From Oligoflexia bacterium (GTDB taxonomy: Bacteria > Bdellovibrionota > UBA1018 > CAIMNF01), in NCBI GenBank assembly GCA_903858975.1, contig CAIOKW010000268.1:1-10655 (forward strand): a stretch of DNA of 10,655 nt. The letters are read 5' to 3'. Each line of letters opens with the position of its first letter. Position 1 is the first letter of the stretch. Of the stretch, positions 1 through 6,377 are shown piece after piece. The position numbers and the translations under genes are program-made. A model generated the notes under the pieces. That model worked only from the letters and a program-made list of their open reading frames with translations. It was not told the DNA's origin and made no database searches.

Positions 1-200
1 ATTCTCAAATCATTGTCGACGTAGGGAGAATTAAAGAGCGGAGATGAGAGTGAAATCGCCGAGGTGCAATCACCCCGTGTTAATGCGTTATTGATTTCAA
101 CTTTAATTTCAGCGCGGTCAGTTGAGTTTGAAAGGTCATACGGCCCGCCACCACACCCGACGAATAGAACACTAAGAAAGAGAATGGATAAATGCGACAA
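1..200 (-). CDS. Putative lipoprotein, N-terminal part (runs off the left edge)
   Basis: An open frame without stops runs from a TTG at 198-200 to the left edge (66 full codons). It begins MSHLSILFLSVLFVGCGGG, a short hydrophobic stretch followed by a lipobox-like V-G-C with Cys16 as the likely lipidated residue, then a Gly linker. This points to export and anchoring in the envelope. The rest is polar and includes GDCTSAISL and PLFNSPYVDNDLR, a pattern that suggests a helical-repeat (TPR-like) lipoprotein; this is inference only. The start overlaps the 3' end of the aminotransferase gene by 29 bp, so it is probably the next gene of the same operon. No ATG or GTG is available in frame nearby, and upstream in-frame codons would add an Arg/Lys-rich stretch. 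The TTG has only a weak ribosome binding site (AAGG about 11 bases away), so the start is uncertain. Confidence 0.55.
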   Translation of the reverse strand, partial: MSHLSILFLSVLFVGCGGGPYDLSNSTDRAEIKVEINNALTRGDCTSAISLSSPLFNSPYVDNDLR

Positions 201-1356
201 GCCTCTCGCAACCTTGAAGGAGCGTACTCTCGTCTGTTGCGAAACTGAGGCGAATACAGGTGGGCGCTCCGAAGTCGACTCCGGACACCACCGCAACTTG
301 AGCTTCTTGTAGAAGTCTTTCAGCAAAACCATTTGCATCCTGATTCCCGGTTAAAACCTTTTTGCAATCCACAAAAAGATAGAACGCGCCTTTTGGCTCG
401 TACACATCGATTTTCGCCGATTTCCTCAGGACTTCCAACGCTAAATTACGTCTGTGTAAATATTCCTTAACCTGAGGCTCAAATAGGATTGCGGGCTGCT
501 TGAGTCTTGCAATTGCAGCCGCCTGAGAGAGTGAACAAATACCAGAGGTTGAGTGCCCTTGAAGGGCAATCAATGCTGAAGTCATATGATCCGGCGCAAC
601 CGACCAACCCACACGCCATCCGGTCATTGCGCCACTTTTTGACAATCCATTGACGGTAATCGTTCGACTCTGAAGATTCGGGCAGGCTTCTAGAAACGAG
701 CACCATGTGCCGGGTTCAAATTCAATAAGGTCATAGATTTCATCACTGAGAATCCAAACCTGTGGATGTTTTTCTAAAACCTCACCGAGCGCTTGAAGAG
801 TATGCTTGGAATAAAGAGCGCCCGTAGGATTGGACGGAGAATTAATAATAAACAGTTTTGTCTTTGGCGTGATCGCCGCCTCAAGATCCTTTGGAGTCAA
901 CTGATACTCAGAATCGGCAGTTGTTTTAAGAATAACTGAAGTTCCACCCGCTGCTTTGACCATCTCAGGGTAACTCAACCAATAGGGCGATGAAAATAGC
1001 ACTTCGTCACCTTCGTCGATCAAAGAAAACACTGAATCAAAAATAGCCTGCTTCCCGCCATTGGTCACTACTACTTGTGCGGCTTTCCAGGGATGATTCA
1101 AAGAGGATTGTTGCGCATTTGTTTTCTTTGCAATCAATTCTCGAAGCTCTGGAATTCCTGGGGTTGGAGTGTATTTCGACTGATTTTTATTGACCGCTTC
1201 AATCACTGCAGCCTTTGCTGCATCGGATGGAGCAAAGTCAGGTTCCCCCGCCGTCAAATTGTAAATCACTTTACCCTCTTGCTTCAAGCGATTCACAGTC
1301 GCATTGATTTTGAGAGTAGCGCTTTCTTGTAAATTTCTGACTCGACTCGATAACAT
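172..1356 (-). CDS. aspC: PLP-dependent aminotransferase, aspartate aminotransferase type (class I, probably subgroup I-gamma)
   Basis: A cytosolic fold-type I aminotransferase of 394 residues, the usual length. It probably exchanges amino groups between aspartate and 2-oxoglutarate, forming oxaloacetate and glutamate. Visible family landmarks are NLTAGEPDF (33-41), KYTPTPGIPELR (61-72), the cofactor-stacking SPYWLSYPE (123-131), NSPSNPTG (172-179, with Asn176), SDEIYD (204-209, Asp205 pairing with the pyridine nitrogen), and GLSKSGAMTGWRVGW (237-251), with Lys240 as the Schiff-base lysine and Arg248 for the phosphate. Arg369 in CIRLSF should bind the substrate carboxylate. The PYW-x-SYPE signature fits the I-gamma subgroup typified by the Thermus enzyme. 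Some members of that subgroup are prephenate or broad-specificity aminotransferases, which I cannot separate from sequence alone. The ATG lies 3 bp after the coaD stop, with GGGA eight bases upstream, so translation is probably coupled. Confidence 0.93.
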   Translation of the reverse strand: MLSSRVRNLQESATLKINATVNRLKQEGKVIYNLTAGEPDFAPSDAAKAAVIEAVNKNQSKYTPTPGIPELRELIAKKTNAQQSSLNHPWKAAQVVVTNGGKQAIFDSVFSLIDEGDEVLFSSPYWLSYPEMVKAAGGTSVILKTTADSEYQLTPKDLEAAITPKTKLFIINSPSNPTGALYSKHTLQALGEVLEKHPQVWILSDEIYDLIEFEPGTWCSFLEACPNLQSRTITVNGLSKSGAMTGWRVGWSVAPDHMTSALIALQGHSTSGICSLSQAAAIARLKQPAILFEPQVKEYLHRRNLALEVLRKSAKIDVYEPKGAFYLFVDCKKVLTGNQDANGFAERLLQEAQVAVVSGVDFGAPTCIRLSFATDESTLLQGCERLVAFIHSLS

Positions 1357-1359
1357 GTA

Positions 1360-1851
1360 TTATTTCCCACGCACTGGATTTGGAAGTTTCTCTTTAAGCT
1401 TTTTCAGCGCGGGCTCTGGAACATACGGTGAAATGTCTCCACCATAAGAATAGAGCTCCTTAATCATGGTTGAACTGACAAAGTAGAGTCCTTGCGAAGT
1501 CATCATAAATACGGTTTCACACTCCGGATGAATGTTTTTATTCATGGTTGCCATCATGTACTCATACTCAAAGTCACTCGGAGTTCGAAGGCCTCGAATT
1601 ACCGCGTTAATCTTACGATTGTGGGCATACTCCATGATGAGACCCTGAGTGGAGTCGACCTTCACGTTAGGCTTATCTTTGACAATTTCTCGAATGAGTT
1701 CGACCCTCTCCTCAACGCTCAGTAGAGCGGTTTTCTTACCACTGCCCGCAATCAAGATCGTCACTTCTGAAAAGAGCTTGAGGCTGCGTTCTAATATATC
1801 TAAATGCCCGTTCGTAAATGGATCAAAAGATCCTGGGTAAATCGCCTTCAT
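1360..1851 (-). CDS. coaD: Phosphopantetheine adenylyltransferase (PPAT)
   Basis: Catalyses the fourth step of coenzyme A synthesis in the cytosol: 4'-phosphopantetheine plus ATP gives dephospho-CoA and pyrophosphate. At 163 residues it has the standard bacterial length and is usually a hexamer. The N-terminus MKAIYPGSFDPFTNGHLDI carries the nucleotidyltransferase T-x-G-H motif at 13-16 (TNGH), where His16 stabilises the transition state. Further family marks are the R-G-L-R segment followed by SDFEYEYMMATMN in the middle of the protein, and the SSTMIKEL segment near the C-terminus, which matches the usual ISSS-x-V-KE nucleotide-binding region. The start is fixed by an ATGA overlap with the upstream rsmD stop (1848-1851), a frequent rsmD-coaD arrangement in bacteria. 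Nothing in the sequence suggests loss of activity. Confidence 0.97.
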   Translation of the reverse strand: MKAIYPGSFDPFTNGHLDILERSLKLFSEVTILIAGSGKKTALLSVEERVELIREIVKDKPNVKVDSTQGLIMEYAHNRKINAVIRGLRTPSDFEYEYMMATMNKNIHPECETVFMMTSQGLYFVSSTMIKELYSYGGDISPYVPEPALKKLKEKLPNPVRGK

Positions 1852-2420
1852 GATTCAAGCGCTCCTTCAATGCGTTCGTAAAAAGTGAGTTGGCTATCAC
1901 CATAGCGCTCATCACGTAAAATTCGCAGCCCTGGAGGGGCTTTGAATCCCCCCTCTTTCCGATATGCACTTTCAATACAGAGTCTTCCAGCTGAATTCAG
2001 AATTTTGTGCCAGGGCCATTCATTCAAAAGCTTCTCTTCGTGCCCTTTTTCATAAGGAGGATCCACAAAAACAAAATCAAAGGGTGGCTCATCTTGAATA
2101 AAAGGAAGAATTTGCTCTACCTTTTTTTGGAATACTTTACATTGTTCTTCTAAATTAAGTGCCTTTGCATTTTCACGAATCAATTGCGCCGCTTTTGGAT
2201 TTTCTTCCACAAACACGACTGAATCTGCTCCTCGAGACAAGGCTTCAAGGCCCAATGCACCTGATCCAGAAAATAAATCAAGGATCCTCGCCTCCGGAAG
2301 TCGCATCTGTAAGCTGTTGAGCCAGGATTGGCGTAGACGCTCAGTCGTCGGACGCGTATTTTGCCCCGCTAATGTCTTAATGAGCCGACCTCGATGAATT
2401 CCTGATGTGATCCGTAGCAC
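1848..2420 (-). CDS. rsmD: 16S rRNA (guanine(966)-N2)-methyltransferase RsmD
   Basis: A SAM-dependent methyltransferase that modifies G966 of 16S rRNA during 30S assembly. Starting from GTG at 2418-2420 it has 190 residues, normal for the family. It opens with LRITSGIHRGR and then TRPTTERLRQSWLN (22-35), the characteristic RsmD N-terminus. The SAM-binding strand and loop is DLFSGSGALGLEALSRGA (48-65), and the catalytic motif DPPY is at 120-123, as expected for N2-guanine methylation. An alternative start at 2492 would add 24 residues with no counterpart in the family and would overlap the preceding gene by 65 bp, so I prefer the GTG 7 bp after that gene's stop, although its ribosome binding site is weak. 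It overlaps coaD by ATGA, so the two are translationally coupled. Confidence 0.95.
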   Translation of the reverse strand: MLRITSGIHRGRLIKTLAGQNTRPTTERLRQSWLNSLQMRLPEARILDLFSGSGALGLEALSRGADSVVFVEENPKAAQLIRENAKALNLEEQCKVFQKKVEQILPFIQDEPPFDFVFVDPPYEKGHEEKLLNEWPWHKILNSAGRLCIESAYRKEGGFKAPPGLRILRDERYGDSQLTFYERIEGALES

Positions 2421-2427
2421 AGGACAA

Positions 2428-2814
2428 TTATGCCACGGCTTTAAAGGGGATGTGAAACGCTTTTCCGTCTTGAAATCGAATCTCGATCGCATCTCCGACT
2501 TGTTTGAGTTCTAATCGCTCATGGGAATCTTCAATTTGGAGTTCCAAAACCACGGCACCCGAGAGTTGTACCGCTACTCTACCCTTTTTCTCTGCAACGA
2601 CATTTGAACCCGTCGGAGGAGCGAGTCTAAGAATAGGCTCGCTGGGAGGTATTTTAACTTCCTCCACTGCTTCCACTAGTATCTCTTGGTCGGGAGGCTG
2701 TCGCTCAGTGGTGACGCTACGCGACACGGAGGTCGCACTGTTCAGCTGACCCCGCTTTTGAATCTGCTCGATTTCGGAAACTAAACTTCGGATTCGATTT
2801 AAAGATCGAGACAT
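2428..2814 (-). CDS. Unrecognised small protein, first gene of the rsmD operon
   Basis: A 128-residue protein I do not recognise. Residues 1-22 are a basic, amphipathic helix (MSRSLNRIRSLVSEIEQIQK) that could form a coiled coil. Residues 25-75 are Ser/Thr-, Glu- and Pro-rich and probably disordered. Residues 78-128 alternate hydrophobic and polar residues, for example RVAVQLSGAVVLELQIED and AIEIRFQDGKAFHIPF, suggesting a small beta-rich domain. There is no signal peptide or membrane segment, so it is probably cytosolic. The ATG at 2812-2814 is preceded by AAGGA with a seven-base spacer, a strong site that decides the start over a TTG seven codons upstream. It is 7 bp before rsmD and heads the operon, but there is no evidence that it acts with rRNA methylation or CoA synthesis. 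Confidence 0.8.
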   Translation of the reverse strand: MSRSLNRIRSLVSEIEQIQKRGQLNSATSVSRSVTTERQPPDQEILVEAVEEVKIPPSEPILRLAPPTGSNVVAEKKGRVAVQLSGAVVLELQIEDSHERLELKQVGDAIEIRFQDGKAFHIPFKAVA

Positions 2815-2902
2815 AGTTAAATCCTTGTCGGCCAAAAGCTTTAAATACTTTAGTCAAAATGTATATGAAATCATTAGCTTTTACATTCTCTTAGGGACGT
2901 CC

Positions 2903-2931
2903 TTTACGCCAAGCCCAACACCTGCTATAAT
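2903..2931 (+). promoter_or_regulatory. Sigma-70-type promoter for the 897-residue gene
   Basis: A perfect -10 box TATAAT lies at 2926-2931. A -35-like TTTACG (four of six matches to TTGACA) lies 17 bases upstream at 2903-2908. Transcription would start near 2938, giving a leader of about 40 bases before the GTG start at 2977. Spacing and position fit well, but the promoter is predicted from sequence only. Confidence 0.6.
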
Positions 2932-2934
2932 CCC

Positions 2935-2947
2935 GCAACTGGGTTGC
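2935..2947. repeat. Small inverted repeat in the predicted leader
   Basis: GCAAC, a three-base loop TGG, then GTTGC: a perfect five-base-pair inverted repeat sitting at the predicted transcription start, between the -10 box and the ribosome binding site. It could be a short operator or a hairpin at the 5' end of the mRNA. It is short enough to be chance. Confidence 0.35.
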
Positions 2948-2976
2948 TTTGGATTTAAACTGGGAGAAGCATCATC

Positions 2977-5670
2977 GTGGCATCATCACCTTTTGACGCA
3001 AACACATTCGACGTAACAACGTGGCTCCTGAAGGATCGCCTTGTTAAAAAAATGGACCCCTCCCAAGGGGGTAGCCTTGAGAATCCTAGTATTGAAGAGA
3101 TCCTTTTTGGCTCGACCCCAGCACCCTCTACCACTCCGGATAGCCGCTTTGAAGTTTTTGAAAGTTTCCTTCATGCCCTGGTCCTTGAACAACTGAAGCG
3201 CCCTGAGGACCTCTTAAAACTCAACCCATCTCGTCGAGAAAGCCTCGGGCGATTTCTATCTGAGCTCTCTAAATTACCTGAGCCTGAACTTCCGCAAGAA
3301 GCACTCAAGCAGTTCGTACGAATGGATCGAACTGAATCTGAACACGAAGCGCTCAAGCAACTTTTTAAACAAATCGCAATCGTCCAAATCGCAAAAGCAC
3401 TCTTGGTAAAATCATGGAGAAAGCACGCAAACATCCCCATGAACCGGGCAGATCTGAAAGATCTTACTGCGGCCATTGAAAAAGAATTAAGAAGCTTCAT
3501 TCATCTCCAGACCTCTTCTTGTCAGCTGATCCAAAGAAACTTCTATTCTTGGTACAAAATGAGTAGCGAAACCCAAGAGCAACTTTGGGAGCTACTGAGT
3601 GCCGTTGAAAACCTGGAGGCCGCTAAAGACTGGTTGCTGAAACGGGCACGCAATTTATCAGCAGAAACTTTGGGAGAACGAAGCCGTTACAGCGACTCAT
3701 TTTATAAAAACTTATGGCAATCGATTGAAAAACACCGCCTCTTTCAAGCTCGTTCAGATCAATTGATCGGATTTAGTCCTACCCTTCGAGATGGTTGTCT
3801 TTTCGAATCAGCCCCATCTAATATTGAGTGGATTGGATTTGAGCCCCTTTCTTTTGAGCTCTTATTCTGTGAAATTCGCTACCTTTGGAAGGAACCGAAG
3901 AATCCTCCCCTTTGGATTAAAGGAAACGGCTTAGAAATGAGTATGGAGCAACAAAGCTCACTTCTACTCACCAATAGTGGAAAACAAAACATCCTTAAGC
4001 AAATGGACAATGTATCCTGCGCTGATGTGGCGCTGATCGCTGAAGAAAGCTTGATCCGCACCCAAGGCAGAAGTCTCGCTGCACAAGCACTCAGAAAGAT
4101 TGTCGATCACCACTCGATTTTAAAAAAACTCAAACAACCCGCTACGACTCGCGGTATGTATCAGGCCTGCCAAGCACTCGATAAATTACGCCAAGGGGGA
4201 GTTCTTATTTGGGCCAGAGAAGAGCTTTTAACTGAAGCTTCCGGTAAACCGACACTTCAGTTTATCTTAAATCAGGCCAAGATTTTATTTATTGCAGACC
4301 TCAGCGCACTGATGTGTGAGTCTGATCGTTTACAACAAGACATTCCTAAAGTTCTTTACATCCTTAAAAAAGAAAATCAGCTCGAGAATCGTAAGAGCCA
4401 TCGACCGCTCTTGATCAAAGCTTTCGGAACCCTGTCTCAAGAAAAAGAAGTAACAGCTCTTTTTGATCGCATCATGAGTCTGGTTCAAAAGCCTGATCAA
4501 ATTCTTCCACCTGAACCCTTCCACCTTCATGCACGAGTAAGTCCAATGGATCAACGAGAATGGGAACAGCATTGGTTTAACCCAAATGATGACCAGCTTG
4601 TGGACCAAATTGAGAACCTAAAACGAAACTCTAGCCCACTGGGGCAGTTTGTAGCGGTGAGAACCTTTCACCCGAACCTCAATTCTACTCCAAGCTCAAT
4701 GGATGCATCCCTCTTTTCCGAAACCCAACTCAGTCCAGAGAATGGCTTTTACGTTTGGGTGGAAAGTAGCAAAAATGGGAACGAGCTTTTTACAGCTCCT
4801 ATGGAAAAGCTTCCATCCTATGTGAAGACCCTTAATTCACTCTTTTGGGTATCTCCACTCAGAAAAGAATGGAGCATTCCCCTTCAGGCACTCTTCCGCT
4901 CACAACTCGCTCGAGATTGGTTTGAATATTCCATTGAACGAAAAAAAGGTGCATGGATTTTAAAGGAATCAGATCTAAAATCGATTCCGGTGCCTCGCCA
5001 TCTCAGCGATGAACTTCTCGCTGAAACAAAAGATCTCGCTGCCCTCGATCCACGGGCTGCGAAGATCCTGAGCCTCATTTCAAGCGAGCCTCACTCTGCA
5101 CTCAGCGCGATAGAGAATCATCCAGAACTCAAAGCACAAGCCTTCATCTTTGCGTCTCAGATTTTAGCGCAATTAGAGGAACACCAAGGGGCACTGTTTA
5201 AACTCGTCGCTCCAGATGAACAACTCATTTATAAAAAACTTTTTGAATCGGTTCTTACCGATAAGGACTTGAGCGGACTGAATCAGCACCCACTGATTCG
5301 TTTCACACCCATGTTGAGCTCTCACCAAACAATTCAAAGTGCTACTGCCCTCAAGGTTCCAACTCCTGGGATTCTCTTAACTACTCCCAAAGGCCTCACT
5401 CAAATTTTATATATCCAAGATGCTTGGCTAAGGGATCGATGCCTTGAAGCGATCGAGGAACTACAAAAAGAAATTGCTGAACCCACCTGGGGAGAACTGA
5501 GCAAACTCATTCGTCTTCCTAAAAATCCTGATCAAGCCCAAGCGATGGGGAATCAGATCCTCAGAGCCTTTTCCACCGAAAAGATGAGAAGAAAAGAACT
5601 GAATCACCTCATCAGCGTTTGCCTTCTGTCGCAAAAAGAAAATGCTGAGAAAATCGGACTGCTCCAATAA
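2977..5670 (+). CDS. Unfamiliar 897-residue protein resembling a degenerate N6-adenine DNA methyltransferase
   Basis: No confident family assignment. The order of segments recalls class I N6-adenine methyltransferases of restriction systems. Residues 1-255 are mostly helical. Residues 267-276 (SPTLRDGCLF) sit where DP-x-x-G-x-G-x-F should be, with only the Pro and one Gly kept. IEWIGFEPLSFELLFCEIRY (283-302) looks like the strand and acidic loop of motif II. SLLLTNSGK (328-336) matches the lead-in to N-P-P-F/Y, but the catalytic Pro-Pro-aromatic is lost. RQGGVLIWAREELL (405-418) resembles the later GG-x-L-x-x-x-x-P-x-x-x-L motif. Residues 530-676, ending with a QALFRSQLARDWFEY helix and SIPVPRHL, resemble a TaqI-like target-recognition domain. 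A 220-residue helical tail follows. If the homology is right, catalysis is probably lost. The GTG start has GGGAGAAG seven bases upstream. The gene ends in a TAATG overlap with the next gene. Confidence 0.6.
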   Translation: MASSPFDANTFDVTTWLLKDRLVKKMDPSQGGSLENPSIEEILFGSTPAPSTTPDSRFEVFESFLHALVLEQLKRPEDLLKLNPSRRESLGRFLSELSKLPEPELPQEALKQFVRMDRTESEHEALKQLFKQIAIVQIAKALLVKSWRKHANIPMNRADLKDLTAAIEKELRSFIHLQTSSCQLIQRNFYSWYKMSSETQEQLWELLSAVENLEAAKDWLLKRARNLSAETLGERSRYSDSFYKNLWQSIEKHRLFQARSDQLIGFSPTLRDGCLFESAPSNIEWIGFEPLSFELLFCEIRYLWKEPKNPPLWIKGNGLEMSMEQQSSLLLTNSGKQNILKQMDNVSCADVALIAEESLIRTQGRSLAAQALRKIVDHHSILKKLKQPATTRGMYQACQALDKLRQGGVLIWAREELLTEASGKPTLQFILNQAKILFIADLSALMCESDRLQQDIPKVLYILKKENQLENRKSHRPLLIKAFGTLSQEKEVTALFDRIMSLVQKPDQILPPEPFHLHARVSPMDQREWEQHWFNPNDDQLVDQIENLKRNSSPLGQFVAVRTFHPNLNSTPSSMDASLFSETQLSPENGFYVWVESSKNGNELFTAPMEKLPSYVKTLNSLFWVSPLRKEWSIPLQALFRSQLARDWFEYSIERKKGAWILKESDLKSIPVPRHLSDELLAETKDLAALDPRAAKILSLISSEPHSALSAIENHPELKAQAFIFASQILAQLEEHQGALFKLVAPDEQLIYKKLFESVLTDKDLSGLNQHPLIRFTPMLSSHQTIQSATALKVPTPGILLTTPKGLTQILYIQDAWLRDRCLEAIEELQKEIAEPTWGELSKLIRLPKNPDQAQAMGNQILRAFSTEKMRRKELNHLISVCLLSQKENAEKIGLLQ

Positions 5671-6377
5671 TGAATCTCAGTGAATGGAATCAAAGATCAG
5701 CCACGATTGAACAAGAACGCCGATTCCAAAGGACGATTACTCTTCACACGCTGACTGATGCTTGGACCAAATCGCTAACTCCGAACCTTGATAAGCCCTA
5801 TCAAATTGAGAGGATGGCAAGGGTCACACTCAATCAAAATCTTTGGCTCTTTGAGAAAACCCGTCTAGATGACCTACCCTTAGAACTCGAAAAACTAGTA
5901 GGATCTCAAACCGTTGATTCATTCTTAAATCAGTTAAATGACACGGTCTGGATTATTCAAGTCTCCACTCTAGAAAACGCCCTTTCTCAGTCTTCTAAAG
6001 AAGCAGAGCTCTTAAGCATGCTAGAGAAAACAAGCTGGAACCATGGAAAGCAATACGCGGAACAGATTTGGAAAAATGGTGATTTCTCTAAACTAGACTT
6101 TGCATATCAAGCTTTTATTGAAGGGCATCCTTACGAATCGAATGCATTTATTGAGGAGAGACGATCTTCAACAGAACTGAGCTTTCTGTGGACCCGATCC
6201 CCACTACAAAATAAAACGCTCAAGGCTTCGCCAGTCGTGAAGCATCTTTGCAAAATTCATGAAGAATGGATTCGAGGATTCTTTTACAGCCTAAGCCGAA
6301 AAATCAGATTACAAACCATGCCCACAGAAATCATGGGAAGTGAAATCACACAATTTAGTCTTCTTTGGTCTTACTGA
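5670..6377 (+). CDS. Unrecognised 235-residue protein coupled to the large gene
   Basis: I do not recognise this protein. It has no signal peptide or membrane segment and is unusually rich in tryptophan (nine, including W6, W32, W59, W94, W123, W134, W174, W200 and W233). The N-terminus (1-60) is polar and helical. The middle includes WNHGKQYAEQIWKNGDF (123-139), and the C-terminal third includes VVKHLCKIHEEWIRGFFYSL (189-208), a Cys before an aromatic helix that vaguely recalls small-molecule-binding domains of the V4R type. That resemblance is too weak for a call. Its ATG shares the A of the upstream TAA stop, so it should be translated together with the 897-residue protein and may be its partner. 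Its last 23 bases overlap the end of the convergent response-regulator gene. Confidence 0.7.
   Translation: MNLSEWNQRSATIEQERRFQRTITLHTLTDAWTKSLTPNLDKPYQIERMARVTLNQNLWLFEKTRLDDLPLELEKLVGSQTVDSFLNQLNDTVWIIQVSTLENALSQSSKEAELLSMLEKTSWNHGKQYAEQIWKNGDFSKLDFAYQAFIEGHPYESNAFIEERRSSTELSFLWTRSPLQNKTLKASPVVKHLCKIHEEWIRGFFYSLSRKIRLQTMPTEIMGSEITQFSLLWSY

Larger units (their letters stand above)
2815..2976. other. Divergent intergenic region
   Basis: This 162-base gap separates the rsmD operon (leftward) from the 897-residue gene (rightward) and is the only substantial non-coding stretch in the window. The half near the leftward genes is AT-rich. The rightward promoter and an inverted repeat lie in the other half. 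A leftward promoter must also be here or overlap the start of the rightward gene, but I found no convincing -35/-10 pair for it. A short open frame crosses the region on the plus strand but covers the promoter and has no coding character. Confidence 0.75.

Noticed and set aside
64..312. Plus-strand open frame of 82 codons at the left edge
   Set aside because: It lies antisense to the lipoprotein and aminotransferase genes and has a low-complexity, Arg-rich product with no recognisable features or ribosome binding site.
2421..2492. 24-residue N-terminal extension of RsmD
   Set aside because: It overlaps the upstream gene by 65 bp and has no counterpart in the family, whose members start right at the L-R-I-x-x-G-x-x-R-G-R segment.
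2815..2835. Seven-codon upstream extension of the 128-residue protein from a TTG
   Set aside because: The AAGGA ribosome binding site lies inside this extension and points to the ATG at 2812-2814.
2852..2857. TTGACT on the minus strand as a -35 box for the rsmD operon
   Set aside because: No acceptable -10 hexamer lies 15-19 bases downstream; the sequence there is TTTTGGCCG-like and GC-containing.
2825..3016. Plus-strand open frame of 63 codons across the intergenic region
   Set aside because: It covers the predicted promoter and runs into the start of the 897-residue gene in another frame; the translation has no coding character.
3901..3912. NPPL (residues 309-312 of the 897-residue protein) as a catalytic N-P-P-Y motif
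   Set aside because: It has Leu instead of an aromatic residue and lies between the motif II-like and motif III-like segments, before the expected motif IV position. The better positional match is TNSG at 332-335.
2977..6377. Two unfamiliar genes as a mobile defence island
   Set aside because: There is no integrase, transposase, tRNA, direct repeat or obvious compositional shift at the borders, and both flanks are ordinary chromosomal operons. A defence origin is possible only through the methyltransferase-like resemblance.
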